This document shows positions 1 to 9,752 of a stretch of DNA of 24,714 nucleotides, piece after piece. Origin of the DNA: Oehlia diaphana (Eukaryota > Glomeromycota > Glomeromycetes > Glomerales > Glomeraceae); contig QZLH01000244.1 of NCBI GenBank assembly GCA_003833135.1, positions 60,861 to 85,574 of the forward strand, written 5' to 3'. The notes under the pieces are model-generated. The model ran no database searches. It was not told where the DNA came from and was given only the letters and a program-made list of their open reading frames with translations. The translations under genes were made by a program, and so were the position numbers. Positions within the stretch are counted from its first letter, which is position 1; every line of letters starts with the position of its first letter.

Positions 1-2
1 CA

Positions 3-179
3 AATGTGGATTATCAAGAAAATATTACAAATATTGAAATATCTGATAATAACGTCAATGTTAAAATGAATTTGGAGAATTTACAAGGATTATTCAATTC
101 TAATAATTTCAATAATTGTTCATTTATCTTGAAAAATTGTATTGCTAATGTAAATCATAATAATTTGTATCGCACTTAA
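3..179 (+). CDS. 3' end of an Asn-rich protein, cut by the window edge
   Basis: An open frame of 58 codons runs from the window edge to a TAA at 177-179, and AATAAA follows at 181-186. The peptide is acidic at first (VDYQENITNIEISDNN) and then very rich in Asn, with two short Cys-containing phrases, NNCSFILKN and NCIANVN. Asn/Cys-rich tails of this kind end many lineage-specific Rhizophagus proteins; that is recalled, not searched. The start lies outside the window, so function, length and exon structure cannot be read. The codon use fits real coding in an AT-rich genome. It could also be the 3' part of a pseudogene. Confidence 0.5.
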   Translation, partial: NVDYQENITNIEISDNNVNVKMNLENLQGLFNSNNFNNCSFILKNCIANVNHNNLYRT

Positions 180-189
180 TAAATAAAAT

Positions 190-268
190 AATATCCGGCA
201 ATAAATGACGTAACATGCCAGATATGAGCAAAAAGATCGGCATCATGATCCTATGGGATACCGGATAT
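190..268. repeat. 79-bp element bounded by ATATCCGG / CCGGATAT
   Basis: The inverted arms ATATCCGG (190-197) and CCGGATAT (261-268) bound a 79-base stretch just after the first poly(A) signal. Similarity runs slightly beyond the 8-bp arms. The inside is mixed sequence (ATGCCAGATATGAGC, GATCGGCATCATGATCC). It may be a tiny MITE or a folded 3' UTR element. The same 8-mer recurs near 11755 and within 24637-24644. Confidence 0.3.
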
Positions 269-1140
269 AATCATATATTTTTTCCAAAAAATTTCTGAAT
301 TTTTTCAGAAAATTATACACTCTTTAGAAACTAGGATAGTGTGGCTTGATGACTTGTACATATAGTAAGATAGATGTTTACAAAATATATGAAAATTTTG
401 TAACAATTTATTCGCAATAAACAAAAATTTTTTCCGCGCCGCCCACCCAATAAAATTGCTCTAAAATTTTAATTTCTAGATCAGATGATAAAAATTTTTG
501 TTCTTAAAAACAAGACACATGTGGCTGGTCAATTAATGTAAATTTAAGAACTAATTTTTTTACTTTACTTTTAGGAAAAAAAATCGAGAAAATATGAATT
601 TAAAAATTTTTTGAATTTTATTTTTCATTATATAGGAACGAAAGGTTAAGTTATTTTAACAAGTTATTCAAGTAAGTTATATTATTACAGACCATATTCA
701 TTGTAGTAAAATTTTTTTTTTTAACAATAAATTACATTATTTTTTTATATAAATGTAGTAGTACGCACCAGTTTTTATTTAAAAATGCATGTAACGACAG
801 TAACGTATAGTAAAACCTACAAGTATAATAAATGAGGATATAGAAATTTCTTGACGAATAATCAGCACTCATTTTTTTCAATTATTTTATTAAATTAATA
901 AAATTCATTTTTTTTTATTAATACGAAAAATCTTTTTTAAAAAAAAGCAGATTTGAGTTTAAGCAATTGCCTTTTAAAACTTAAATCGTGGCTGCTGTGG
1001 CATTCATTTATCAAAAGAACTAGGCATAACCTGCCTTGTGAGAGGAGCGAGAAGAAATAAAATAAAAATCCAATAATCTATAAAAAGGAAAAAAAAATCT
1101 AAAAATTGTTCATTATCATTATAAAAATCTCTACTATAAT
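269..1140. other. Intergenic, no gene seen
   Basis: AT-rich DNA with no frame that looks coding on either strand. The only GC-richer patches are around 434-449 (CCGCGCCGCCCACCC) and 985-1050. Homopolymer T and A runs are frequent. I see no tRNA A/B boxes and no transposon ends here. Confidence 0.5.
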
Positions 1141-1175
1141 TAAAATTGCTCAAGAAAGAAGTCCAACCACCCGAG

Positions 1176-1430
1176 TGTAAAACAACGGCATCGGAGATTG
1201 AGAGTTCGGAGAACTATATATTCCGATCCGCGAGGCATCACGTGTCGGACGGTCGGCGGAAGTTGAGAATCTAAAGAATTTTTTTGTGTGCGTCGTTTGT
1301 TTGTATTGGCGTTTTTGCGTTTCGTGATATTAATTGATTTTTCTCAGTCGGGAGAGCTTTGTTGTGTTTAATCCATATTTCTTGTAATAAACTGTCGACA
1401 AATTTGAAAGTCACGTGCCGTGTTTTGTTA
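1176..1430 (+). mobile_element. Possible solo LTR
   Basis: A block of about 255 bases with clearly higher GC than its flanks starts with TGTAAAACAACGGC (1176-1189) and ends with GCCGTGTTTTGTTA (1417-1430), an imperfect inverted pair. Inside are a TATA-like TATATA near 1215-1220 and an AATAAA at 1386-1391, with a T-rich middle. That order (TG start, TATA, poly(A) signal, inverted end) fits the U3-R-U5 plan of an LTR. No gag-pol remnant or second LTR lies in the window and no clean target duplication is visible. A promoter or leader of a lost gene is an alternative. Confidence 0.35.
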
Positions 1431-1630
1431 TTATAAGAATGGATAAAATGACACTGTTTTTGCTCTGCAACTTAAAAACAAAGAACAAAAAAATAAATAT
1501 TGATAAATTTTATTCAATATATTATTAGGAACTATGAGATAAAATAAAATAATTCTTTATTTATATATATTTCAAGAAAAAGAATGATATAAAAATAAAA
1601 TACTTTAAATTCGCTAAACTATAAGATACT

Positions 1631-2489
1631 TTATCTTAAAGGAATTACAGGACGACTAATACATTCAAAATAATTAAAATTTTCCATGACCATAACACTT
1701 GCAGATTCAGGATATGATGGTGGTTGTAAAGAATAAGAAACATAATTACGCATGAAGAAATGATTTTCAATTAAAGGGACAAAAGGAACAAAAGGGACAC
1801 TCTCAATATTAACACGATTACCATTTTTTGTACGTTTGGTCGTTTGTCTTTTCTTGACGTACCAAATATTTTTTAAATCATTTCGAGAGCGTAATATTCC
1901 AAATTTTTCTTTCATTTTTGACTGTAAAAGTTTCCAAGAAATAATTTTGTTATTAGAGTTAAGATAGTCCTTAACCCATTCAACAATATACTCCTTCTCT
2001 TGGAGAGTGAAGGGTACGTCTTTAACTAAACGCACTATAGAACAAGAAAATAAAAGTTATTATAAAGTTTTTCTAATAAAAGAAAAAAACATTAAATATA
2101 ATGTGATTCTTACATTTTGGGTCCATTTTATTCATCCAGCTAAAATTTATGATATATTATTAGTATTGTTAGTTATAAATTAAAATATTTTTTTTTTTTT
2201 TTTTCAAAAAAAATAAATAAATAAATAAACTTACTGGTGGCATATTTTTTTTGCGCTATATGGAATCAATTTGCTTATTTGAGCAAAAGGATTACGTTCA
2301 ATTTTTCCTTTGTTAATCCATTTCTGCATGTAATCAACAATAATTTTTTCGCTCTAATATAAAAACAAAGATGAATGAAAAATAAAAAATAGTAAAAAAT
2401 AATAGATTTTTTATATATAAAGTTATTAAACATACGTCGGGATCAATCTTATAATATTGTTTCTTCTCTTTTTCACTTTGATATTCCAT
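1631..2489 (-). CDS. Myb/SANT-like two-repeat protein, four exons
   Basis: I read four exons on the minus strand: 2489-2436, 2353-2235, 2139-2114 and 2034-1631 (stop TAA at 1633-1631). Donors are GTATG, GTAAGT and GTAAG; acceptors all end TAG. The join keeps one frame and gives 200 residues. Repeat 1 (about 19-67) has Trp30, the phrase NPFAQISKLIPYSAKKIC and Trp59. Repeat 2 (about 75-129) has EKEYIVEWV, SWKLLQSKMKEKFG and RSRNDLKNIWYVKKR, with Trp86, Trp100 and Trp124. These are marks of Myb/SANT-like helix-turn-helix proteins, which normally bind DNA in the nucleus. The tail has a VPFVPFVP run and no clear domain. AATAAA on the coding strand lies at 1561-1556. The last exon alone gives a 134-codon frame whose apparent ATG straddles the splice acceptor, so that start is false. 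DNA target unknown. Confidence 0.8.
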
Positions 2490-3190
2490 GATTTATGTTA
2501 TCCGTCAGCGAGCAAAAAGAAGAGGAGTAGAGGAGTAGGAACTTAATGTTTAATTTATTTATTATTGTTGTTTTTTTTTTTTTGAAGTTGAAAAGAATGC
2601 TCAATTCTCGTTATATTTATATTAAAATCTATAATATGACTACCCCTTGCGCTCTGTGAAAAACTTTATTTACAATTATTTGTGTAATATGAAAAAGGGT
2701 AAAATATTTACGTATAATGAACTTTTTAATGATATTGATATGATAAGGGATCTGGTTATCTTGATTTTTATTCGTTTAAGGTTTAAATTTTAATTTATAA
2801 TTTTTTCTTTTATGTCTTAAATCTTAGATGTACCATCATTTACAAAATTTATTATTTAATTCTATATAAGGTTATTTTAATATATTAATTTTTTCCATAA
2901 CAATATTTTGTGTAATATTGTATGCTGCTGATCCTGACATAATGTATATACTGAAATATAACATTCCGGTCTAAACAAAAATTAAAAACCAATTTGTGCT
3001 TGGTAAGGAGAATTGAAATCCAGTCAAAAAAAAATTTGATTTTTAGTTCGATAATTCCGATGGTAATATATGTAAAACACCTTCGTTTCTAAATCATAAT
3101 ATCGATAGGTATTTTTATATCGAAATCTATTTTTTTTTAAAAAAAAAAAAATATTTATTTATTTTTCATTTGGCATTTCATCGTGACTAT

Positions 3191-3252
3191 GCAGGGAATG
3201 CATAAATCATATGGACATGTAATGATCTTTGATCATGCATCCCTTCCCTGTG
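3191..3252. repeat. Imperfect inverted repeat CAGGGAATGCA / TGCATCCCTTCCCTG
   Basis: The left arm GCAGGGAATGCATAA and the right arm ATGCATCCCTTCCCTG are inverted copies with a small insertion in the right arm. Between them lies the near-perfect small hairpin TGATCTTTGATCA. It could be a miniature element or a structured RNA. Only one copy is seen; CATGCAGGGAGGGG near 6346 shares part of the arm. Confidence 0.35.
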
Positions 3253-3928
3253 ATACACATCTTCTGATTATGGACTTTCTTTTACTATAGCAGTTTTTCT
3301 TCGGAAAATAACTCCATCTGGCATTATCAATGATTTTTTTTATGTACTAAAAAGATGTAAATCGCCTCACATGAGTTAAAAATAAATTCTTTTATTTATC
3401 GAAAAGATAAGGATTTACGGTTGTTCGGAAATGAAATAACATATAATCCGCTCATCAAATGACAATCAACTTACTATCTCAAATTTGGAAATACATTGAT
3501 ACGCCAAGATCTACTTACAATCAGAGATGTTTTTAATTCGTCGCTCTATTTTTATGCAATATTTGCTACGAACAACAAAATATTGTTAGATACTGTAGAT
3601 TAGAAATCCTTTCAATACCATTTTTATATCAAAAAAAGGGGCATTATATTATTTACTATTGTTTATGCAATAATAGTGTATGTTTTATATCGTGATTAAA
3701 AAGGTGCAGCAGTTTTGTTTGTTTATATTGATCATTAAAATTAAAATTTACTGAAAATGAATTTTATTTTTAATTTCTATTTTTTATTGAAGATTTATTA
3801 ATTTTTGCCAGCAAGGAAATAAGATATCAGATTGTACACCGAGAAGAGATACCGAATAACAAAAGTGGAACAGTCACCTTAATATTAATTTATAAATAAC
3901 TCTTAATAATAATAATAATAAAGACCAG

Positions 3929-3952
3929 AACTTTTAAATGATTTAAAGTTCC
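3929..3952. repeat. Short hairpin GAACTTTTAAAT / ATTTAAAGTTC
   Basis: The arms GAACTTTTAAAT and ATTTAAAGTTC are inverted around a very short loop, with one unpaired T. No gene is adjacent and no role can be assigned. Confidence 0.3.
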
Positions 3953-5314
3953 AAAAAATTACCAGAATTTGCCAAACCTATGTTGAGGTGTGGACATTTT
4001 ATTTAAATATAGAAGGAAATTTAACGATAGACCTCGTCTTCCATGATTCAGCTGATGATGATCACAGGGTTGTATAAATAATCAATGAATTATTTTCGTA
4101 GGAACTCATTAATGTAGATCAAAGCGCAGAAAAAATTATTTGATGACGGGTCGCGGCACTAGTGGTTACTCCGATTTCTTATTATTAATGATCGTCACAA
4201 CCGGCGACGCAACCGTTTATTTTTTGAGCTAGTACAAAAAAATTTTCCTTTTTATTGTACTTAATAGTTTTTTATAACAAATATTTTGTATAAATAAATA
4301 AACAATCAAATAGAGAACAATATACTGTATCTTAAAATTTAAGGTAAATAAAGCAAGAACAATTTCGTCAGAAAATGTCAAAAGATTAGTAATACTTTCG
4401 CGATTTATACTAGTTGACGACCAAATTTTTCAACAATGACGAAATGTTCAAACAATTTTTAATGATTCATTTTTATTTCATTTATTTTTTATTTAACTTT
4501 TAACTTTGGCATTTATCATGATAGCAATATTTTTAACGATCTACAAATAATTTAATAATTTCTACATAAAATAAATAACCTTAATAAATTATTGAAATAG
4601 AATTAAAATCATCGGAGATCAAGATTTTAACCATATGCAAAACACGCAGCTTGCATTAAATGGAAATACCATTTATTAACAATTCTTTAAAAAACCAGGC
4701 ATTTTTAACTCCCCTAAATTATGTGAAAGATAATTAATAAGCAAAATATTTATCTTGTTGAACCAACCAAATTGTAAGAAAAAAATTTTTTTTTTTTTTT
4801 CCACAACCCCAAAATTCGATGTTTAATGAAGATCTTTCTTTGTGCAAATCACGACTATTCTCACGGATGTTTTCCCAATGGGTTTATCTTTTTATCAAAC
4901 GGCTAAAAAAAACTTTTGCCTTCGTATGTAAGAAAAGATGATGATCGCTAGTCCAAATTTCGTCTCATAGAATGTGTTTGTACTTTTTCCTCGGTGATGA
5001 TATCAACAAAGATGCATAACATGACCATATGATAGTATTTTATGGATATATGTCATATTCCACGAAAAAAAAAAAATTTGTGAAAAAAATAAAGGTTCTT
5101 TTTTACATGCTCATTAATTCGGTGTACCCCAAAAATATTATTAATTAAATTACACAAGATAAAAAAACGTATAATTTTAATCTTCATATATACATATAAT
5201 AATTTATATTAAGAAGAATAATATATCGAGCTTTTGTTTTTAATATGATGATTACGATATGACGTTACGTATATATGCTTCAAAAGTATTTTCTTGTCGC
5301 ATTTTTTTTTAAAA

Positions 5315-5380
5315 AAAATTTTTCTTCACCGTTTCACCTAAACAAGGAAAATTTTTCTTCATTATTTCACTTGACCAAAT
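5315..5380 (+). repeat. 33-bp tandem duplication
   Basis: Two units starting AAAATTTTTCTTC (5315-5347 and 5348-5380) lie head to tail just before the ATG at 5382. The second halves have diverged (ACCGTTTCACCTAAA against ATTATTTCACTTGAC). The 33-bp period keeps a reading frame, so it may also be part of a decayed exon. Confidence 0.5.
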
Positions 5381-5381
5381 C

Positions 5382-5765
5382 ATGCTTAATTTAGATGAGA
5401 GACTAATGTAAGTTATTCTATTCAAAATTTAAAAGTTTTTTTTTTTAAAAAAAAAAATCCTTCTCTTATTTCGCTTATTAAATATAAATCGTCAATCTAG
5501 TAAACTAAGACGTAACAAACAAAATCAATTGCTTGCCGCGAAGTTCGATAACAACGAATGGGATTATATCCGCAATTGGGTAAAATGCAACATGAAATGT
5601 GAACTAAGCACAAATTGGTCACTTCTACAAATGAAATTAATGGAAGAATTCGGAAAGCGTCATGAGCTAAACCACATTATAAGGGCTTCTCATATCATTG
5701 CGAGAAACATGGATTTTGCTGCGGTTTACTTTAACAAGGAAGGAAGGTATTCGGAACAAAATTAA
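5382..5765 (+). CDS. Short Myb/SANT-like protein, probable two exons
   Basis: Exon 1 is 5382-5407 (ATG) and exon 2 is 5501-5765 (TAA). They are joined across a 93-base GT-AG intron (GTAAGT donor, TCTAG acceptor), giving 96 residues in frame. Residues 24-60 resemble repeat 2 of the Myb-like protein at 1631-2489: F-x3-EWDYIRNWV here against F-x3-EKEYIVEWV there, then NWSLLQMKLMEEFG against SWKLLQSKMKEKFG. Trp35 and Trp48 match. The third Trp and the RSxNDLKN-WY motif are missing (KRHELNHIIRASHI instead). The exon 1 peptide LNLDERL echoes NKMDPKL at the end of repeat 1. It may be a truncated or decaying paralog. Exon 2 alone lacks an ATG at its head, which is why I prefer the spliced model. DNA binding is inferred only. 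Confidence 0.5.
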
Positions 5766-6899
5766 TTGACAAGATTTTAATAACGAAAATTTTTTTTGAG
5801 CATAGGTTTTTTATTATGTTTATTATAAAAAAAAAAATATTTGGCGTGACTTTTTTTTTTTTATGTTTGGTATAATTTTTTTTTTTTTAAAAAAAAAATA
5901 TTTAGCGGGAGTTTTTTCTGGTAGTTATCTTTCATAAAAATATTTAGTTTAGAGAACTAAATAAAATAATATAATAGTTCCGATATTTTTTTTTCTTACA
6001 GTATAATCGCGTCCGATTTTCATTTATTTTTGGTATATATTTGTCACATATTTCTGTCACATAGTTAAATCATATTTGTACACGCGCCACGTTTTGTGTT
6101 AGATAATTTAAACAAAGAAAATGTATAGTAAAAAAAAAAATTTTTTCAGCTTTTTTATGAAAATATGTTTTTAGCTTGGACTTGTAATTTGAAATATTTA
6201 CGCTAGCTATATGCACATTTTTACAGCTTGTTTTACGGAGGGGAATAATTAATTGCTGGTGACTACAATCAACGAACTAGTGGATACATTTTTTTTCACA
6301 TAATACATGCTCGTCAAAATATCCATAAATTACCTTTTCATCAACCATGCAGGGAGGGGATATTATACATATGTTGGCGCAGCGTAAATCCTATATGCTA
6401 ATCCCTATTTATCATTAAATCACACACTATTTATACAAAGAAATTACTACTTTAATCAAAATTAATTTTTTGTGTAACTCAGATGAAATTTTATTTTTCA
6501 TATTTTTATTTTTATTGTAATTTTAATTAATTTATTTTTTAAAAAAATTATGAGATCAATAGTAATAATAAGGATAATAAAAATTATGAGATGATGAAGT
6601 TTTGTAGTGTTGAACAGATTATAAAAGAAGAAATGCCTCAGAAATTAATGAATATCAAATAATAAAAAATACTATAAATCCTTTAATCCCTTATTATAAC
6701 CTCACCATTTGTATACTTAAAAAATTATAATTAATAATTATGATTTAATAAAAAAAGTTTTTGTAGATCAATCAGCCCTCTAAATATTTACGCAATATTC
6801 AGGTTACCTGATGTTTTGAAGAAACTTTTTCACGTCGATCACTATACCAAACCTTATAATTTTTACTAAAAAAATTCATTAAATAAATACAAAAAAAAC
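5766..6899. other. Intergenic, homopolymer rich
   Basis: No gene supported. Two similar units near 5825-5842 and 5870-5900 (poly-T/poly-A followed by ATATTTGGCG or ATATTTAGCG) look like a small local duplication. The rest is AT-rich DNA without coding signs. Confidence 0.45.
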
Positions 6900-6959
6900 A
6901 GTTCTACGACGCGAAAAATAATATAAACAATATAAATATATCTACTACCAGCACTTCAA

Positions 6960-7805
6960 GCAAAAGAAAAACGAGAAATTCTAATAAAGGCTCGTCCAGT
7001 TTCACTGACGAAGCAAAAATAACAAAAATGATCAAAATATCAAATATAAACAACAAAAATTAGATACTGATAATATAGACGCCCTTACGGATAGAACTCA
7101 AGATATAGAAGATGTTCAAGAACTTCATCCATTATCGAAGAAATACTCATCGGAAATTTCTGATAGATCACATGATCAGATTGTTCAATCAATCAATCAA
7201 CGTGGAAATTCAAAAAACTTCTATTCCTGGAAATCAACAAAATCCTACAGAAAGAAAAAGAATATATATGATGAAATAGAAATCATCCTGACCTACATAA
7301 GGAAAACTCTTCACACAACGTTATACATGAGGCGTTCATTCCTGACATAGAAGAAAAAATTAAAACTGCTTTTTGTTAATGAAAGAGACTTTGTTAAGTC
7401 TATCGACGATCATACATGTCATTTATATTTTTCATCATACAATTTTAGAAGAATATATCAACGAACATCATATCATTCTAGTCGATGTGAATACATAAAA
7501 GTCTTAGATATTCCTATCAAATATGACATCAAATTAATAGTTCAGCACATAGCGACATAATTAATTAAATCTTATAAAGAAATCATCAAAAAATCTCAAT
7601 TTCCAAAAAGTCAAGATGGAAATCAACCTTCAACATCACAACATCGACCTTCCCGCACTAGATTCAATACGCGAAGGCCACAATACAAACAAGCCATTAT
7701 ACATTTCGAAGACGAAACTGCGGTAGATTTCCTATGTCACCGATAAATGGAGTTTAATGATTGAAAATTTTTCTATAAGAATCGTCCCGGGTAACACGCC
7801 ACTAA
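6960..7805 (+). pseudogene. LINE ORF1 relic with RRM-like segment
   Basis: Readable pieces lie in different frames. A Ser/Lys-rich N-terminal piece comes first (KRKTRNSNKGSSSFTDEAK). A piece from about 7064 carries DNIDALTDRTQDIEDVQELH, followed in another frame by NVIHEAFIPDIEEKIKTAF. From about 7373 one frame runs to 7746 with a single internal TAA at 7558-7560; it contains VNERDFVKSIDDH, EYIKVLDIPIKYDIKLIV and QAIIHFEDETAVDFL. After one more frameshift the next frame gives WSLMIENFSIRIVPGN. The last three phrases read like beta1-alpha1, beta3-alpha2 and beta4 of an RNA-recognition motif, as in ORF1 proteins that coat LINE RNA. The linker with SQHRPSRTRFNTRRP is basic. Confidence 0.55.
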
Positions 7806-7829
7806 TTGTTCCCACACCAATGAATGTTC

Positions 7830-8534
7830 GCGCAACATCCAAATTACTATACAACAAATCCATCACGTCCTTATTTATTAAAACCATATTAATTACTTTA
7901 GCACAGAAGTTTAACGACAACTCTAACTTTCATTTTTACACGGATGATTCAGTTAAACAAATAGGAACTCAACAATGCACAAGTGGCTACAGTTGGATCA
8001 AAACTCATCCTAACACAATCTAAACTCACTTTCAAGTTTTCTTCCCATTGTCAACAAAAAGTGAAGCTATGGGAATTTTGACAGCTCTTAATACACTCCC
8101 TTTTAACAGCAATTATACTACATTCACCGATTCAATGAACTGCATTTTTACATACTCGTGAAAAGATTAAAATTTTCTGTGATTATCCCTTGACGAAAAC
8201 TCAAATAATTTTTTAATTTGGGAACTTAATTTTTTGGCTTCTCGAACATAGACATATACACTTAACATTGAAAAAAGTTATAACCCACTCTAATATCGAA
8301 TTTAACGGAGAAGCAGACAAATTAGCATCTTTACTTGAAGACTCAATCATAGTAAACTTCAAATTTTTCAACGCTACTTCACTAGATTTCATGCAATGGA
8401 ACAATATATACATATTCGATCAGAATATCCGTCAATCATGTATATTCAACTCTCTGATTAATAATTCAGCTCTCAAACCTATAGAACAACAAATACTAGA
8501 TGGACAAGTGGATTGGACATATACTAAACAATAA
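7830..8534 (+). pseudogene. LINE RNase H domain relic
   Basis: RNase H of LINEs removes the RNA strand of RNA/DNA hybrids. The first part reads FHFYTDDSVKQIG (first catalytic Asp). After one in-frame TAA at 8021-8023 the same frame goes on with LSTKSEAMGILTAL (catalytic Glu) and TFTDSMNCIF (second Asp), ending at TGA 8159-8161. A shifted frame then gives IWELNFWLLEHRH and KVITHSNIEFNGEADKLASL, the His/Asp motif, and continues with SLDFMQWNNIYIF to TAA at 8532-8534. All four acidic positions are still readable, but one stop and one frameshift rule out an intact product. No reverse transcriptase precedes it. Confidence 0.7.
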
Positions 8535-8559
8535 TTCTACAGATTCTCCTACTAGCGAC

Positions 8560-9170
8560 AAATTATCACGTGTCCAAGGAACAAAATCAAAAAATCGACT
8601 TTTCTTTACCTAACGGCGGACATATTACAAAGAAATTACCCCAAACTTTACCCAATTGGTGTGTGAAATGCAAATCAGCTAACGATTCAAACCTTCACGT
8701 GGGTCTATGCCCTCAACACTCTACAAAACAAATATAACAGTTTTAACAGACAACGTCAAAGGATTAACTTTCGATATCGCTGCTGATCACGTATCTTATC
8801 ACCGCTTTTTAATGTCAAGGGAGAAGCCAATTCCCTTAACCAGCTAGTACCTATCACTCACTCTTGTATGCTCCTCTTCCACAACTTAATACCGTCAGAA
8901 TTAACCAGTATATTCTATAACTATATAGGAAAACGTTCCATACGAGACCTTTACTCATAAATTACATCGAACAATTTATTCACGATCTTACACAGGTAAC
9001 TTTGGTGGGACGATCCAAACATTTCAAATCATGGGAATTATCACAAGAATTACCAAGAAAAAGAAAAAGAGATATTACCATTAATTCAAAAATAACCGTG
9101 ATACTAGAATATCAAATTCCAACGCCTCCGAACGAATTCACGCAACGTCAACAGAATTATCATAGATAGG
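8560..9170 (+). pseudogene. LINE C-terminal zinc-finger and tail relic
   Basis: One frame reads YLTADILQRNYPKLYP. One base away the neighbouring frame reads NWCVKCKSANDSNLHVGLCP, a Cys-x2-Cys-x8-His-x3-Cys cluster like the zinc-binding end that follows RNase H in this LINE type, so a frameshift sits near 8655. Later pieces in changing frames are TVLTDNVKGLTFDIAADH, then MLLFHNLIPSELTSIF with YIGKRSIRDLY (ending TAA at about 8957-8959), then SKHFKSWELSQELPRKRKR. The final piece is very basic. Metal and nucleic acid binding are inferred from the finger pattern alone. Confidence 0.5.
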
Positions 9171-9339
9171 AAGGCCCACATTAGATGGACCTCTAGTAAT
9201 TTTTTACATTCAGGTGCTTGAGAGATTCTTTATTATTTGAAGATATAATATTTTTACTTTATTTATGATATATCGTGTTTTATTAATTTTGGTCATAGAT
9301 GATTTTATTTTTTATTTTTATTTTTCTCAACTTTCTTTT

Positions 9340-9380
9340 TATCTTGGTTCGGGCGGTTACACCCGTGGGTGCACCCGCCA
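9340..9380 (+). repeat. GC hairpin in the LINE 3' UTR
   Basis: GGCGG (9352-9356) pairs with CCGCC (9375-9379). Inside lie the perfect palindrome GGGTGCACCC (9367-9376) and the smaller ACCCGTGGGT (9361-9370), which offer alternative folds. The patch stands out in T-rich surroundings. Its position ahead of the A-rich tail suggests a reverse-transcriptase recognition hairpin, as known for other LINE 3' ends; that role is inferred. Confidence 0.5.
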
Positions 9381-9752
9381 CTTTTCTTTTATTTTTAACC
9401 AAAGTGATACCGCCAATACGCAGTTTATTTTTCGATTTTAGTGTAAAACTTCTGTGTAATTTGTTCTGTAACCTTATTCACTTTGAGAAATATAAATAAA
9501 AATAAAAAATAACGGGTTTGTAGGGTTTCTCAAATATTCACCTTCAACCAAGGTAAAATAAATTCCGGTAAATAAATTAATCACCTATCTAAATATTAGA
9601 AGATTTCATTTGTAAATCAGTTTTTATTCCATGTAAAATCTTCTTATCAGATTCGCGTGCCAATTACATGTTGGTGTTAAATATTAACCTAACATACTTG
9701 GATGAATTATTTCAAAAAGAGTTACTCTCAAACTAGATACGTAAAATTATCT

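Larger units (their letters stand above)
2490..5381. other. Intergenic with small hairpins and T/A tracts
   Basis: I see no supported gene in this 2.9 kb. It holds the upstream region of the minus-strand Myb-like gene, an inverted repeat near 3191-3252, a hairpin at 3929-3952, an (AAT)n run near 3905-3921, a GC-richer patch at 4144-4222 and several T-then-A tracts (3130-3151, 5302-5318). Any promoter for the gene at 5382 would be here, but I cannot point to a convincing TATA box. Confidence 0.5.
6900..9510 (+). mobile_element. Decayed LINE (non-LTR retrotransposon), internally deleted
   Basis: On the plus strand the parts occur in LINE order: ORF1 pieces with an RRM-like segment (to about 7800), an RNase H domain (7830-8535), a cysteine/histidine finger (8600-8740), a degenerate C-terminal tail (to about 9170) and a T-rich 3' UTR with a GC hairpin (9340-9380). 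The end is AAATATAAATAAAAATAAAAAAT near 9509, which fits an A-rich LINE tail. The endonuclease and reverse transcriptase expected between ORF1 and RNase H (over 2 kb) are absent. Premature stops and frameshifts break every part, so the copy is dead. Both ends are estimates; no clear target duplication is seen. Confidence 0.7.

Noticed and set aside
9299..9499. 66-codon plus-strand frame starting with a hydrophobic segment
   Set aside because: It lies inside the 3' UTR of the decayed LINE and spans the GC hairpin; Phe/Leu/Ile richness reflects T runs.
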